Shown: piece by piece, positions 33,519 through 45,615 of the stretch | Layout of the letters: each line of letters opens with the position of its first letter | Position numbering within the stretch: the first letter of the stretch is position 1 | Assembly: GCA_015501075.1 (NCBI GenBank) | Contig: JADNYJ010000177.1 | Coordinates: forward strand, 1-64,000 | DNA: 64,000 nucleotides | DNA from: Gymnopilus junonius | Lineage: Eukaryota; Basidiomycota; Agaricomycetes; Agaricales; Galerinaceae | Direction: 5' to 3' | Position numbers and translations under genes: made by a program | The notes under the pieces: generated by a model | What the model saw: only the letters and a program-made list of their open reading frames with translations | Told to the model about the DNA's origin: nothing | Database searches by the model: none

Positions 33519-36496
33519 CAGTGTAATGGTGGTCCTTGGGACAATATTTCTTATTTCGAAATTTATTGAGTCAAATTATAAATTTAGGCCATGAAAATTT
33601 TCACGACTATGTATGACCCTCTTAAGTACCTATTATGCAATTTTTGGCCGTAGAACCTGTAACTAAAAGCTCGTAAAGTAGTCAAAATGAAGGAGGATGA
33701 AAACGTCACATTTTGTGGTCCTTGGGACACCCGTGACATAGTGACAACTGCTCCGAAACAAGCATGCCGAGTCAAGCCGCGTGTTATCTCACGCAATCAG
33801 TCCAGCTCATTCTCATCGTCTTCTTCATCGTCCACCTCTTCATCGTCCACGGTCTCCTCCAAACTAGGCGGAAGCTTCGGTTTCCGTTGAAGCTTTGGCT
33901 TTTTCGGCATGTCCTTCTTCAAAACACCCTCGGATGCACGCTTTTCACAGTCGAGTTTCCACAACTCAACGGCTTTCTCGTGTCGCACCTTGATTGCTTT
34001 CCACTCCTCTTCTAGCTTCGCCCGAGCCCCCTTTTTCGCAACTCTGGCGTCTTGCCTCGACTTTTTCTCTGCTGCAGCGGCGGCCTTCCTTTGCTGTTTC
34101 TCATAGATCCCATTCCGGATGTCGTCTTTCGTATAAACAGTTGCTTTGCTTGTGTCAATTGTAAAAGTGCGATCCGAAGACTTGTCGGTTTCTTTTGCAT
34201 ACAATGCCCCATTCAGCTTTCGTAGATGGATATTTTGGACAACCATAGTGGCATGGGCACCCTCTATTATCCCATCCTGAGCATGAACATGGATGTGAGC
34301 CATTTGAAGGTTTGTTCGCAAGACGCCGTTCTCTTCTTGCAATTGTTGACGAGTTTTTTGGGAATTAGGGCTTTGGTAGGCAAGTGTCCAATCTGGAGCT
34401 TGCAGCGGAGGCATGGATTCGAGGATGGGGTCTATGATTGGCATTGAGGAGGTAAGTTTGACCTTGGAGACTAAAAATGAGCCGGACGATGTTGATGCCA
34501 GCCCGCTATACAGGATCCTCATCCTCTTGGTCGGGGTATAAAGATCTGGGTCAATTTCTGGCTCACGAAGTCGTCTGCGAGAGGGCGTGGTAGGCGCCAG
34601 AGGTGTGCTAGGTCTAGTTTCCGTCCCGCCGCTGGCTGTCACCTGTGCATGCGAATGCGTTGTTGGAGATGTCATAAATGAAGTTGGCAGGTTGGCATTG
34701 AAAGCCGCCATCACGGTACGAACAGGAGTGGACTGAGGAAGCGGAAAGCTTCCTTTCACGGATGTTGTCTGGCTCGGCTTCATCTGGGCTTCCGTAATGA
34801 CATCGCGCGAGAACGGGTGCACGCCAGTAACACGGAAGGCTGCCAGGATGTTCTGCGATGTGAAAGCCTTCTGATAAGCGCGACTCCAGAGTACGGTGAA
34901 GTCCGATTTTAGAACACGCCGCATTTTCTGCTCTTCGAAGCTGACAATTTCTGCTTTCCAGGCTTCTTTCATCTTCGCAAAGCATACAACATCAAGACCT
35001 TGGAGGGCATGTGTGCAGTGGGCAGGATATCCAAGGAGGATGATGTTATTTGCTCGGGCATAGTCGATGAAGTCGAGGGTATAATGGGAGCTGTGACCAT
35101 CAAGAAGCAAGACACGAGGCTTCCCGCCAGCCTTCTCTTTTGTGTCGGTGTCAAAAACGTGCTCAAGCCATTGTCGACCAAGTTCGCCATCTGTCCATCC
35201 TCTCTCAGAGGTCGCTATGCTAGGTGAGCTTGGTATTATGTTTTTCAAATTACAGGAATTCAAGTACTCACAAAGCATCCACCGTATTTCCTTCAGTCCA
35301 GCTCTCCTTAATATTTTTCCCCTTGAATATGAGCAATGGTCGGACACTGGTTCCATTGGCACAAATGGTGACAACGGCCGTAACATTCTCTCTGTCAGCA
35401 CCTCCTTGTTTATGCTGAGTTTTCGTCCCTCTCTCTCCGAGTACGCGATCTTTTCCTCCGTAAGCAGTCGGAAATCCACTCTCGTCCATTCCGTAAAGAT
35501 TTTTTGGATCAATACCAAGTTTGACAACCCACTCTTCTAGAATATCAAACCATGATTTAACCGCCTCTGGATTGAGATATTTTGCCCGCTGCATGTCCAG
35601 TGGTTTACTCCAGTGAGTTGCTAAACGTTCGTGGCGATCAATGAACCCAAAAATCCAGGAGTTACTGAGTGGCTCGCATTCAGTCCCAAGACGGCTTTGT
35701 CGAATGGCATTTCCAAATTGGAGGACCTCGCGATGCCTAAGAGGGAAGCCTCGACTCGCGTTTTCAATAATGAAGTCAACGAGAACCTTCTCCTCGGCTA
35801 TGCTCAGCTTCTGCTTTGAAGCATTAAACTCCAGCATAGTCTTTCCTTTCCTGTTAATGTAGCGCTCCAGAGTAGATTTTGGCACACCGAAGTCATGTTC
35901 AATTTTGCGATAAGAAACCTTGCCCCCGGCCTCTTTTGCAATGAGATATGCTTTTGCAGCTTCATTGAGGCGATGTAGGTTGGCCTGATTGGTTTTGTGC
36001 TTCTTGACACGCTCTGACAGCGCGCCCTTGGTCATTCTCAGACCTGTCAAACTGTGGGGAAGGGTGGGAGAGAAGCAAAGAATGGTGGTGCTGCTGGGCA
36101 TCAGCGCATCAATCAACAGAGGGTGTCACGCTCTCAAGACGCGTCGCGAGCACGCGATTTGCGAGGTCAATTTGGCACGGATTTTCCCCAACCAAGGTGC
36201 ATTTTAAAGGTGAGATCATGGGCTATAACGTGATATAAATTTTATGCCACAAAGTTGTGCAGATCAAGCAGGATTCCTTGATAGAAAAGTGCGATCTCCA
36301 AAAATAGCATTTTTTCAAGGGTAATGACGACGTAGAGACAGCTGATTTGCTTCATTTTGGCTGAAATTTGAATAGAATGTTTTTCTTATCTATTTCCATA
36401 GACGTGCCAAATATGAGGTCAATCGGGCGAGATTTGAGGGCATAAATCGTGTTTGTCCCAAGGACCAACAGTGTCCCAAGGACCACCATTACACTG
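33519..36496 (-). mobile_element. pogo-type (Tc1/mariner superfamily) transposon, full length
   Basis: The element is 2978 bp, starts CAGTGTAATGGTGGTCCTTG and ends in the inverted copy, flanked by TA on both sides (33517-33518 and 36497-36498), the target duplication of Tc1/mariner elements. A 13-base unit, GGTCCTTGGGACA, occurs in each terminal repeat (33531-33543 and inverted at 36472-36484), and again inside each end (33717-33729 and inverted at 36454-36466). These are probable transposase-binding sites. It carries one transposase gene that reads open through one intron, so the copy may be active or very young. Confidence 0.93.
33797..36116 (-). CDS. pogo-like DDE transposase
   Basis: Two exons (36116-35272 and 35219-33797) join in frame to 755 residues from the first ATG; a later ATG about 27 codons downstream may be the real start. 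Order of parts: a pipsqueak-type helix-turn-helix (GGKVSYRKIEHDFGVPKSTL), a CENP-B/Tc5-like DNA-binding region (about residues 90-170), then the DDE_1 catalytic core with the first Asp in LYGMDESGF, the second in VLLLDGHSSHYTLDF and the third in HALQGLDVVCF (a DDD triad). A long C-terminal region has Lys/Arg/Ala-rich coiled-coil character and an acidic end (run of Asp/Glu). It catalyses cut-and-paste movement of its own element at TA sites. No stop or frameshift is seen. Confidence 0.9.
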
Positions 36497-36498
36497 TA

Positions 36499-38505
36499 TT
36501 CCTAAGAAGTACATATGATCAAACCAGTATAGGAGATAGGGGACTAGCTTACCATGTATACACAGACATAGCTTTCAGATTAGAAACCCACGCGAACCTG
36601 TCGGCTGCCGTTCATGTTGATGACCGTGATGGGATAGAACAAGGAAGAGATCGAGTTGAGGAGATGTGAATCAGTTTGGCGATAGATAAATAGAAATGAT
36701 ATTGGTAATTGAGCGAATACGAGGAGGGTAAACCTCCTCGAATATTATCCCGGTCAATATCTCTTGAGCTATAACAATCTCCGTTTAACACTCTTGTCAG
36801 CGAGGGATAATCCCCAGCCAACAGCGAAGTCGCCCGGCGGTCTTGCAGCTGTATGTCCGGCAATAGAGTCCAGGCCAATATGGGTCCATCACTTTTTTCC
36901 TGATTGGTTGAACTCATGTGTGTGGAAGTCGGAGACCCGTTTAGAAGGAAGGGACGGTGAAAACATTTGCGTTCTAGAGCAATAGATGTGAAATAAGAAG
37001 GATGCCAATATCCGGAAAAGAGCGGTGGATTATTCGATTTTCACGTTCGAGGGTGATCATGCAGTGGGAAACTGAAGTGAGGCCCGAAGGTTCAATTGAG
37101 CTATATTGAAGCGAATGAGAATAACGGACTCTGATGAGAAAAGCAGGTCGCAGATCAAAGATCGTCCGAAAACAGGATGGAATGCCGTATGGAGTCTCGG
37201 CCGAGAAATGGGCACGAAGGTGCGTATTCATTACGAGATATAAGACGCGCTGGCATTAATGAGTCATTTGGCAGCCGGACCGTATGCTACTAGTGAGGAA
37301 TCCACATAAGACAGGTGACCGACAACGAAGATCGCTCACGAAACAAATTACGACACGACTTTCTAGTCCCCAAGTCGTCAGCAAGCTGGCACAGTGGGTG
37401 GGCTTGTGTGCCAAGAAAAAAAGGCAACGGTCGGTGAGAAGATTGAGCTGTTCGAGTGCTCGTTAGTTCTTATAAAGCTCGGACGCCCTATTCATAGCCT
37501 CATTCCAGAAAAGGATCAAAAAGAGCTCGATTTGGCTGCGTCATTCAGATGGATAGCAATTCTGCACTGAGAAGTTGTCGGTATATTCCAGAAATGAGGA
37601 ATCTTAAAATACCTGTAGCTGCCTTATCCAAGAAGTTCAAGCCCAACTTATACTGCACCATTACACAGAAGAAAGTATTTCTGTCAAGGAGCAACGCCAT
37701 GAGTGAGGAACAGATGGGTGCCATGTCACTATAACTTTAAGAAAGCGACGAACCGATGACAAGGTCCCCGAATGGACCCGAGCTCTAATTCCCACACATG
37801 CCAGCTTAAAAAGGAATTTGATGGCGGCGCGGCCTTCCCGCTCCTTTTGCAAGTTTTCTCAACTCCGAGTCATTTCTCCCATTTCTTACTTAACGGGTAT
37901 AAAACGTTAGCCTGGTCGATCTGGCTGCTATCGGTCAGCGCTAAGCTTCTTCCCTCAATCCTTCCAAATGTCGGTACTTCTCAACACTCGTTCAGCTGCA
38001 ACCCACCTGGACCCTTGACCCAAATTCTGTCCTCGCTGGCGTACCTTCATCCCTATAACTTTTCACTAATCTTCATCCAAGTCTCCTCCTACGCACTGGT
38101 TTCATAACCCTTCGACAATCGTATTCGATGCTATGTGTCTCACGCCGTTCATCTTAGGGCACCATTATCCCGGAAGAATCTCAGCGCCGACGTCAAATGT
38201 AACTTTTGCAATTGAGCTCTCTGCTATGTGACGTACTAGCAGAGGTTACTTGGAGAGCCGAACACACGGTAGGTCAGAATCTCTGGGCAATCCAAGACTT
38301 CAAACTTGCTCTAAGGTGATGGAATATGACATTTGTCTGGGAAGTAAACTTCGAGGGCTTAAAATGGACCATTCTTGCCACCAGTTCCAGTTCCTGTGCC
38401 TGGAACGGTTGACAGCCATTGTCATTTGCATCAACTCCGGAGGAAGGCTTGCCGATGAGATATAACTCGAGTCGAGTTTTTCCTTGACAGTAAAAAATCT
38501 CTGCC
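36499..38505. other. about 2 kb without a supportable gene
   Basis: Short frames only, on both strands. The last few hundred bases should hold the promoter of the seven-helix gene. Confidence 0.45.
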
Positions 38506-39769
38506 ATGCCTGCATTGTTGCTGCCGACTTCGACCCAGGAAATCGTTTTTAACACGGTCTTCAACACGCTTTTGTTGGAATTTTTGTTGTTTGGTGCGTG
38601 TTCACCACTACATCGGAGAATGCGTTTTTTGATAAGGACTTTTTATTAGGTATATACACAGTTGTCTACGCTGGGACCTTATATGTATATTGTAAGCTCT
38701 GTTTATGTTGCAGTGATGGACGTTTACCGATAATCAACAGGGACCAAGGCGCCGTCTCAGCGGCACTGGATGATAATTTGTGCCATTTCAGTGTCATACC
38801 TCGTTTGTCTTATACAAGTGGCTTGCCAATGGTATTTTGATAAGAGGGACATATTAAACATCGAAGTACTACAAGGAACGCTAGTCAGCGCCTTGCACAA
38901 CAGCCCTAGGTGGCTCACTCTCCTGAACCAAATTTGTTATTTTATTGCGGCCGCTCTGGCTGACGGATTGTTGGTAAGAAAGTTCTTATAACCAATAAGT
39001 TATATTAATATTGACTTCTTTTTAGATATGGCGATGTTTTAATGTCTGGAGCTCCTCCATTCGGGTCATCCTCCTCCCATCATTTTTCCTCCTTTGTGAG
39101 ATCGGTACGTTTAACAAGCAATTTTCGAGCCTGTATTTCTCTGAGACCCCCTTCACATGAAGCCTTAGATCTATCCGTTATAATAGTAGCGTCTGCCGCC
39201 AACTTAGATCCCTCACCTAGCCAATCCGAGACCCTGAATGCGTTGGTCGGCACAACACTTCTTATGACTGTCGCCACTACTCTGGTCACAACATCCCTTA
39301 TCGCCTACCGTATGCATTTTTTCGCCAAAGAGAACGTCTTCGATGATACCAGATCCCTGCTTAAATATATAGTAGAAGTCATGGTCCAATCCGCGACCGT
39401 ATACTCTTTGGCGACAATTCCCTTCGCGACTGTGTCCATCATCCACACCGAAACCCATGCACCGGTTCTTGTTGCACGATATTATACAGCCGCTTTTTAC
39501 CTTTTCACTGCAGTATGTTGTCATATACATCTCAACTATCATTTCTGAAATGTCATAATATTATTCAGGGCATTGCACCAACTATCATGGTCGCTAGAGT
39601 TGCTTTAATATCAGAAGTAAGCCAAGTAAAGGTTGCGATGAGTTCTGTATCCAGCATGGAGTTCTGTCGCCCAACGACGGGAAACGTAGATTCTGTCCTT
39701 TATCAAAAACCGGAGAATTCACAGATCAAGGAATGTCAAGAATGGCTGACCCAATCGGGACATTTATAG
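38506..39769 (+). CDS. seven-helix membrane protein, agaric-expanded family
   Basis: Six exons (38506-38593, 38650-38691, 38741-38973, 39026-39104, 39130-39512, 39569-39769) close in frame to 341 residues. Seven hydrophobic segments are visible. Landmarks shared with the minus-strand copy at 17190-18418 are ALADGLL then IWRCFNVWSSSIRVILLPSF, a helix with LKYIVEVMVQSATVYSLA, and the last helix GIAPTIMVARVALIS followed by a cytoplasmic tail of about 55 residues. The third intron is short (52 bases) and the fourth very short (25 bases, 39105-39129), which is below normal and worth checking. Function is unknown; the family resembles orphan receptors. Otherwise intact. Confidence 0.75.
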
Positions 39770-42407
39770 CCGCATTCCAGACCAGTCGAGGGATATCTTT
39801 TATTTCGGAAAGGATGAAAAATAATTTAATGACTGCCGCCTCCCGTTTCCCTGTCCTGTATTATAGAATCGAACCTCCATCCCTGACCCTATAATAAAAT
39901 AATGAGAGAAAAACTCGGAGTTGAATCGGGAGCCCAATTGGGATTCGGCACGGGATATCAGTGCGTTGATGCGCCTTTTGTTGTGGCGGTGGACGCGGAC
40001 ATTCCACGCCGGGGTCCGACGAATCCGACTCGGATCTCCAACTACAAAAGGGAATTTGATGACTTTGCCCCGCCTTTCCCAGGTCTCGCGCGTCCAACAA
40101 CTGTCTGAAAGTTTCGACGTACTAATGTTCTTCAGTGGCTCAAGAGATAATTGGAGACAGACGATAAATCAATTCGGATAGGTAAACGTCTCCCTTTCCG
40201 AGGTTGTGTGACAGAGTGTGACCTGTCTCTGGCTTCCTTCGGACTGATGATGTGTACGCTAAACTACAAGGACAGTGCTGAACACTGCAGTTGAAAGGCA
40301 ATAAAAACAGGGTATGCATTTTTAGTTTAGGCCGCATTTTAAGATGGTTTTATTAGCAGCCGTAGACGAGAAATGTCAGTAAAATTGGTTCCCATCGACT
40401 TGAATTTCGGGTGGGTTGCGATTCGTGAAATAAAGGAGGATGCGATGGTGTCTTGCCGATGTCCTTGTATTGGACGAGTATGCTGGTACTGGCAACTAAA
40501 ATTCCAATTGTTAAGAGAAATAGTGACATTTGGTTGGGACCTGAACCGTACAGTAGGACAAGAATTGAGTCCAAGTGCGCCGACTCGAACACGGCACAGG
40601 CATTTCCCAATCTGACCGTCCTCCGAACATCTTCCCTTCCCCCCCCCGTCTGTCATGCACTTATGCCCAGATATATTAGCACTAAACATCTTCTCTCCCC
40701 CTGCACCATCCGAGGAGTCGAGTCCAGCTAAATGAACTATCAGTAACTGTCAAGCCTAAATAACCAGAGAAGCGCACCATTCTTCGAAATGAGGCCAGCG
40801 GTTGGAATAACCTCGCCTCGTCCCCCAGACCAATGTCATAGTGAACGACCAGTTCACCCAGAGTCTCCATTGCGTAATCCATGTCTTCCTCTCCGGATCG
40901 ATGGTGATGCATTCTTCGACTCATACTTCGTCTTCTGCCAGAGCTGGGCTGCGGTCGACAAGGGTTAGATATTTCGGACAGCTTGGATAAAGGTGGCTCC
41001 GCCAGATTTCATGGTTACGGCGGGTATTTCGTGGCTGTAAACGATGTTCGTAAATAGCTGGATGAGAACAAGAGATGGCACGTACTGTTGGTTTCCACAT
41101 CGTGTTACCGAGAGCCCCCTGGGGGAGCGAACTTGGCAAAAGCAGATAAGTAAAAGGGGAAAACCAGAGTGAGATAGAAGAAAATAATCAGTCGTTAATT
41201 TTCGTCATACGATGTAGTTGGACGATGTCGATAAAGCATCACGTCGTGGAGAAGGTATGAAAAACCGTGAGTACAACACCCACCTGACTGAAATCACCAG
41301 CATTGTAGAGAGGCTTGGAACTGGATAATCCGTTGGTCTTAAGCTCTCCAGCTTTTAAAGAGAAGGATGCTGGATTATGTTCGCTACCGGCTCTAAATTC
41401 TAGACCCAGTGTTACAGGTATTCTTGTCCTGAATCTTGTCACCCACTCCCAATTGCCGTCGGGGCCGGCTGGCTTTGCGACAATCGCCACACCATGTTAG
41501 GGATCATTTCCGTCTTCTCAGGAAAGTGACAGTAAAATCATTTGGATTGAACGAGAAATTAAAGAGCTTATGCTAACAGATATTTTACTGTCCAGTTTAT
41601 ACGCACTAGTTGTGGGATCCTTAATGGCTGTGATAAATCTGCTCGATAATATTTACGCAATGATCGTCTGATTCTCCCTGGTTGGGTAACTTCTAATTCT
41701 TCTATAACTGGCTTTTTCCTTGTAGTACAGCGTTTTGCTCAGTTACTTACCCAGCACTCTTTCAACGATCATCACGGGCGGAATAGGGTACATAAGTACG
41801 TAATGTGTACCATGATATGCCTCGAATTCCTCGAACTGAAGGAAATAAAAAGGGAAGTCACGACCAAAAATTTCTCATGATCTCCTCGCCTTGTTCCTAT
41901 TCGGTGGTGGCAACTCGAACGACTGGTCACCACAGCTTCGCCTATCGGTAATGAACTTCCGAACTCAGCGTATGCATGATCACACCCGAGTTGACCAGTC
42001 AGAAAAGAGTCACTTATTCAAGTCATCATGACTCAGAAGATTCTTTCGGAAGCGCAACCATGTCAGATGGTTGGCATAACATACCGCAGAATCTAGGTGG
42101 CGCATGTATGCTTTCATAATTACGTACCTCATGGACTTTGACTGACCTCTTCACTCCCGCCGTTGCAAGTTAAGTCCCAATCACAATTTTTTTTCGAGTC
42201 GCTCACTGAACTCTGCTTCCTCGAGATATGCGCCCAAGGAATAGTTCATATTTTTTGAAAACAGTGCGCGGAAGGATTCATCGACAGTTTACACATATAA
42301 GTGGCGTTACTTGCCTTGGGCCCAAATTCTTCCTAGCTGGGTACGTCCTTCTCCTCTCTAGCATGATGCCCAATTGGTATCATCATCAAAATCTAACTTT
42401 TTTGTAG
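39770..42407. other. about 2.6 kb, only decayed coding fragments
   Basis: A minus-strand stretch at about 41290-41500 (with WEWVTRFRTRIPVTLGLEF) ends at a GT donor and looks like one exon of a lost gene. Another minus-strand frame near 40450-40610 contains one hydrophobic segment. Neither can be extended into a gene. Confidence 0.35.
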
Positions 42408-42484
42408 TCCAGTTCTAGGAATCGAACCCTCCTTATCGCAACTCGATGATCGATCCAGTTATTCTACATCAGAGGACGGACTTC
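42408..42484 (-). other. tRNA-like sequence with perfect B box (possible tRNA pseudogene)
   Basis: On the minus strand the ends can pair (AGTCC with GGACT) and a consensus B box GGTTCGATTCC is present, preceded by a D-arm-like TGATGTAG. The anticodon arm is too short to fold normally and the T-stem pairs poorly, so this is at best a degenerate tRNA or SINE head. Confidence 0.2.
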
Positions 42485-42619
42485 TTTCTCTAGCGCTGCC
42501 TCTGGAACAAATCGAGGCCGTTGGGAGCATAATATCACCGAGGAAGAATTGTCGACGTGTAGACTAGGTGCGCCTTTACCTCCCAATTTTTCTTCTGTGG
42601 GTAAACGTGTCTGTCGGGC

Positions 42620-43265
42620 TCAGGATAACGGTATATCGAAGCAAAGTCCATTCACCGTCTCAGGAAGAATGAAGTTCGAGTCTGTGACCTCGATGTCAAT
42701 TACGCCTCGAAAATCACCAGAGATGTCATTAACGGTGGTACCCAGGACCAGCAACTGAACCAGTCTAACAGGAACATGCGAAGACGATAATAACAGCCGT
42801 GAAAATTCAAGCAGCTCCGTCCGCACACCTGGTCCAATCACACCTCAAAGTTTAATCAAAGAAAAAGGTTAGCAGTACCGTTATAATGATCCAACAGCGG
42901 AAAACATATCGCTTGAACGTCTACCTCCAATTGCAAGTGATCTATGCGCATCGGGGATGCCAAACCCTAGTTGTGTCACTCGCAACGTGATCTATGCAGG
43001 CTGGCAATGCGAGTACTCTAAAGAGGGGCGAGGGTGTGAATAGATGAAGCTCCGATGACGCCGCCACGTCCCCGTACGCAAATTCCATCCCTCAATTTGT
43101 AACCAGCCAAGCAGGAGTAACGGATCTATATCACCACCATCGTTGAATGCGGGCAATTCGACTACGAGCAATAATAAATATTAATGTAAAATTTCAAGCA
43201 ATTGCTATTTACCTTGGATTATATCCCTAGCTTTTGCGGATGCAGAGAGTACGAGGTGGAAGGAG
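42620..43265 (-). CDS. hypothetical protein, partial model
   Basis: At least three coding-like exons can be seen: about 43265-43228 (ASAKARDIIQ), 43166 to about 43060 (ELPAFNDGGDIDPLLLLGWL), and about 42960-42620 with a 35-base intron near 42878-42844. The last part contains LLLSSSHVPVRLVQLLVLG and LPETVNGLCFDIP. The Leu-rich pattern resembles the C-terminal half of agaric F-box/LRR proteins, but no F-box is visible. The 5' end is not found and the stop at 42620-42622 may not be the natural end. Treat as a gene fragment. Confidence 0.35.
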
Positions 43266-43546
43266 GACAATGATCAGAACAGGATGGCAGTCAGAAAGCT
43301 AATAACTGGATCTTCAGAAGGAAATCCTTTCTCACGAGCACTCAGCCGATGTGACTCACTCTCCCCAGTCACGTAGCGTGTCCGTCGTGACAACGCGTTG
43401 CTCTTGCTTGATCACGACTCACGAGGTGACACGGCAACGTATCGTCAATGGAAAAGGTATGCGTTCCTTTATCAACGGCCCAGGATGGTTTGACTAAGAT
43501 GGTCTCAATTTATTCTGCTTTTTATAACAGGCATGACTTCGTAGAT

Positions 43547-44142
43547 ATGACTGGCTGCTTACTTTGCGATAATTCAGATTCCACTTGGTTCTCCACATCT
43601 GTTCGATTTCCAGTAAATGCAGACGAAACCTGTACATCATGCACCAAGTTGAAGAAAATTGAAGCTAAAATCCGTGAACTGAAGAAATCTCTAGAAGATC
43701 TGATAGACGAACATCGAGAAACGTGTAGCAAGATCAATATCGCTCATGACCCATTCATCCATCGCGCGCCGTTTGAAATCGCCTCGTTGATATTCCGATG
43801 TTGCCTTCCTGTCATACCGTCTGGAGGGTCTCTCTTCCATTACAAGGAGGAGCGCGCTTTCCTCTGACCTTGGGAGCTGTCTGTCAGTACTGGAGGACAA
43901 TTGCGTGGTCGGCCCCGCAGCTAGTCTTTGTTTGTCATCTATGCAAATGAGGGATCGCATTCATCCGTCATATCCGAGGTACTCAGGGAATGGCTGAGTC
44001 GCTCAGGTTCGCTACCTTTGTCGAAGTCCAGATTTCATGACAGAGACTCGACCGCTGGGGACTGAGGGACTTTTCAGATATTTTCGACGCCATCTTCACC
44101 CTTTTCAAACAGTATTCAGATATGTGGTACATGTTGAATATA
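43547..44142 (+). pseudogene. F-box protein, 5' half, frameshifted and cut by a Tc1 element
   Basis: From ATG 43547 the frame encodes paired cysteines (CTSC), a coiled-coil segment (LKKIEAKIRELKKSLEDLI) and an F-box start (HDPFIHRAPFEIASLIFRC). It ends prematurely at 43865. The expected continuation is present in the next frame (LGAVCQYWRTIAWSAPQL) and, after another shift near 43945, as GSHSSVISEVLREWLSRSGS. The sequence then runs into the Tc1 element at 44143. The gene resumes after the element at 45616. With two shifts and a 1.5-kb insertion, it is clearly dead. Confidence 0.75.
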
Positions 44143-45613
44143 CACTAACTCAGCAAAAGTTTTGTCCCACGGTGAAGATGTTGGTCCGCGGGCTGTAACT
44201 CTTCCAAGATTCAGTTTCACAGGCTCATATCTATGAAGCAGAAAGGGCTTGTCATATACCACGTATATACAAAAAATTACAATGAGTAGACGAGCGAAAG
44301 AATGCTGACAAGTCATGTGACTAGATGTAATCTAAATTGGCGCGTCGTGCTAATAATCTTTTTTCGTGTCCTTGGCTGGCTACTCCCTGCCTCACTTTAT
44401 AATACCTGTATATCCAGCTATATCATGGCTCCAAATATGACACCAACAAAGAAAGCCATCATCTGTAGCATGAAGAAAGCTGGTTACACTCATGATGAGA
44501 TCCGATCAGCTCTCCCAGGTCGTAACACCATCACAGATCGTTCAATCAACCGGATATTCAAGAGATATGGAGAGAAGGAGAATTACTATGATGTGGGACA
44601 CTCATCCGGTCGGCCTCACAAGATGACACCCCGTGATGTTTGAGCTGCTCTTCGGCACCTGGCAAATAAGGATGCCCACAATGCTTCTGAGCTCCAAAAA
44701 CTCTACTTCCCAGAACTCTCAATTGATATGCTGAAGCGAGCACTTAAGTTGGAAGGTCTTAATGCTTATATTCGCCCCTCAGTGCCATTCATCAGTGAGA
44801 AGAACCTACATGTGCAGAAGAAGTGGGCAGAAGCACACCTGGAATGGACAGTGGAAAATTGGAAGGCTGTGAACTTCTCGGATGAGTCTAACTTTCATGT
44901 TTTTGGGTCTGATGGAATAGATTGGTGCTGGAGGAGGCCAGGGGAAAGATTGGATCCACGTTATACAAAGAAGAAGTTGAAGCATGGAGGTGGAAAGGTT
45001 ACAGTCTGGGCAATCATCACTTCCAAAGGTGTTGGGCAGATTGTACGGATTGAAGGGAACCTCAACAAGGAATTATACTGTGAGATATTGGAGGACGACA
45101 TGCTAGGAACATACTCTGATCTCCACATGGATCTACGTCAATTTTATTTCCAGCAAGACAATGATCCAAAGCACACATCAAAGGTTGTACAAGCATGGTT
45201 TAAAAAAAATGCAGTTGATGTCCTGTCCTGGCCACCCAATAGCCCCGATCTTAACATAATCGAAAACTTATGGGACTACCTCGACCATCAAATTAGAAAG
45301 CGTAACCCTCCGCCTCACTCAGAAACAGACTTGTGGATCGCACTTCAGGAGGAGTGGTACAAGATTGATATTGAATTTATTAACCACCTTTATAAATCCA
45401 TGCCCCAGAGAGTAGCTGATGTTTACAGGGCAGGTGGTGGTAATACTCGTTTTTAATTTGTAGATGAGGACTTTATATTTCCGTTAGATATCTCGGATTC
45501 AAGTCAGGATACCCTCTTTCATTACATACCATTTTTGGCAATCACATCAAAGAATTGTGTCTCTTGCCCTGTAGTTTGCGTCATTCAGCTTCAACATTTT
45601 CAGCAATGTAGAG
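44143..45613 (+). mobile_element. Tc1-type transposon inserted in an F-box gene
   Basis: The left end begins CACTAACTCAGCAAAAGTTT after a TA (44141-44142), close to known Tc1 ends. The right end, read in reverse (CTCTACATTGCTGAAAATG), is only a partial match before TA at 45614-45615, so the right limit is tentative. The element is about 1.47 kb with a single Tc1 transposase frame, typical for the family. F-box gene sequence is found on both sides. Confidence 0.7.
44425..45456 (+). pseudogene. Tc1 transposase (DD34E) with one in-frame TGA
   Basis: ATG 44425 opens a paired-like helix-turn-helix (KKAIICSMKKAGYTHDEI, then RSINRIFKRYG). The catalytic core follows, with the first Asp in NFSDESNFHVFG, the second in FQQDNDPKHTSKVV, and the Glu in NSPDLNIIENLWDYL at DD34E-like spacing. 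It ends with TAA at 45454-45456 after about 343 codons, normal for Tc1. The only defect is TGA at 44641-44643, right after TPRDV, a place where Arg is usual. The frame is otherwise intact. Confidence 0.9.
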
Positions 45614-45615
45614 TA

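Noticed and set aside
39860..41500. Possible multi-exon gene on the minus strand
   Set aside because: Only isolated exon-like pieces are visible; joins fail and no family is recognised.
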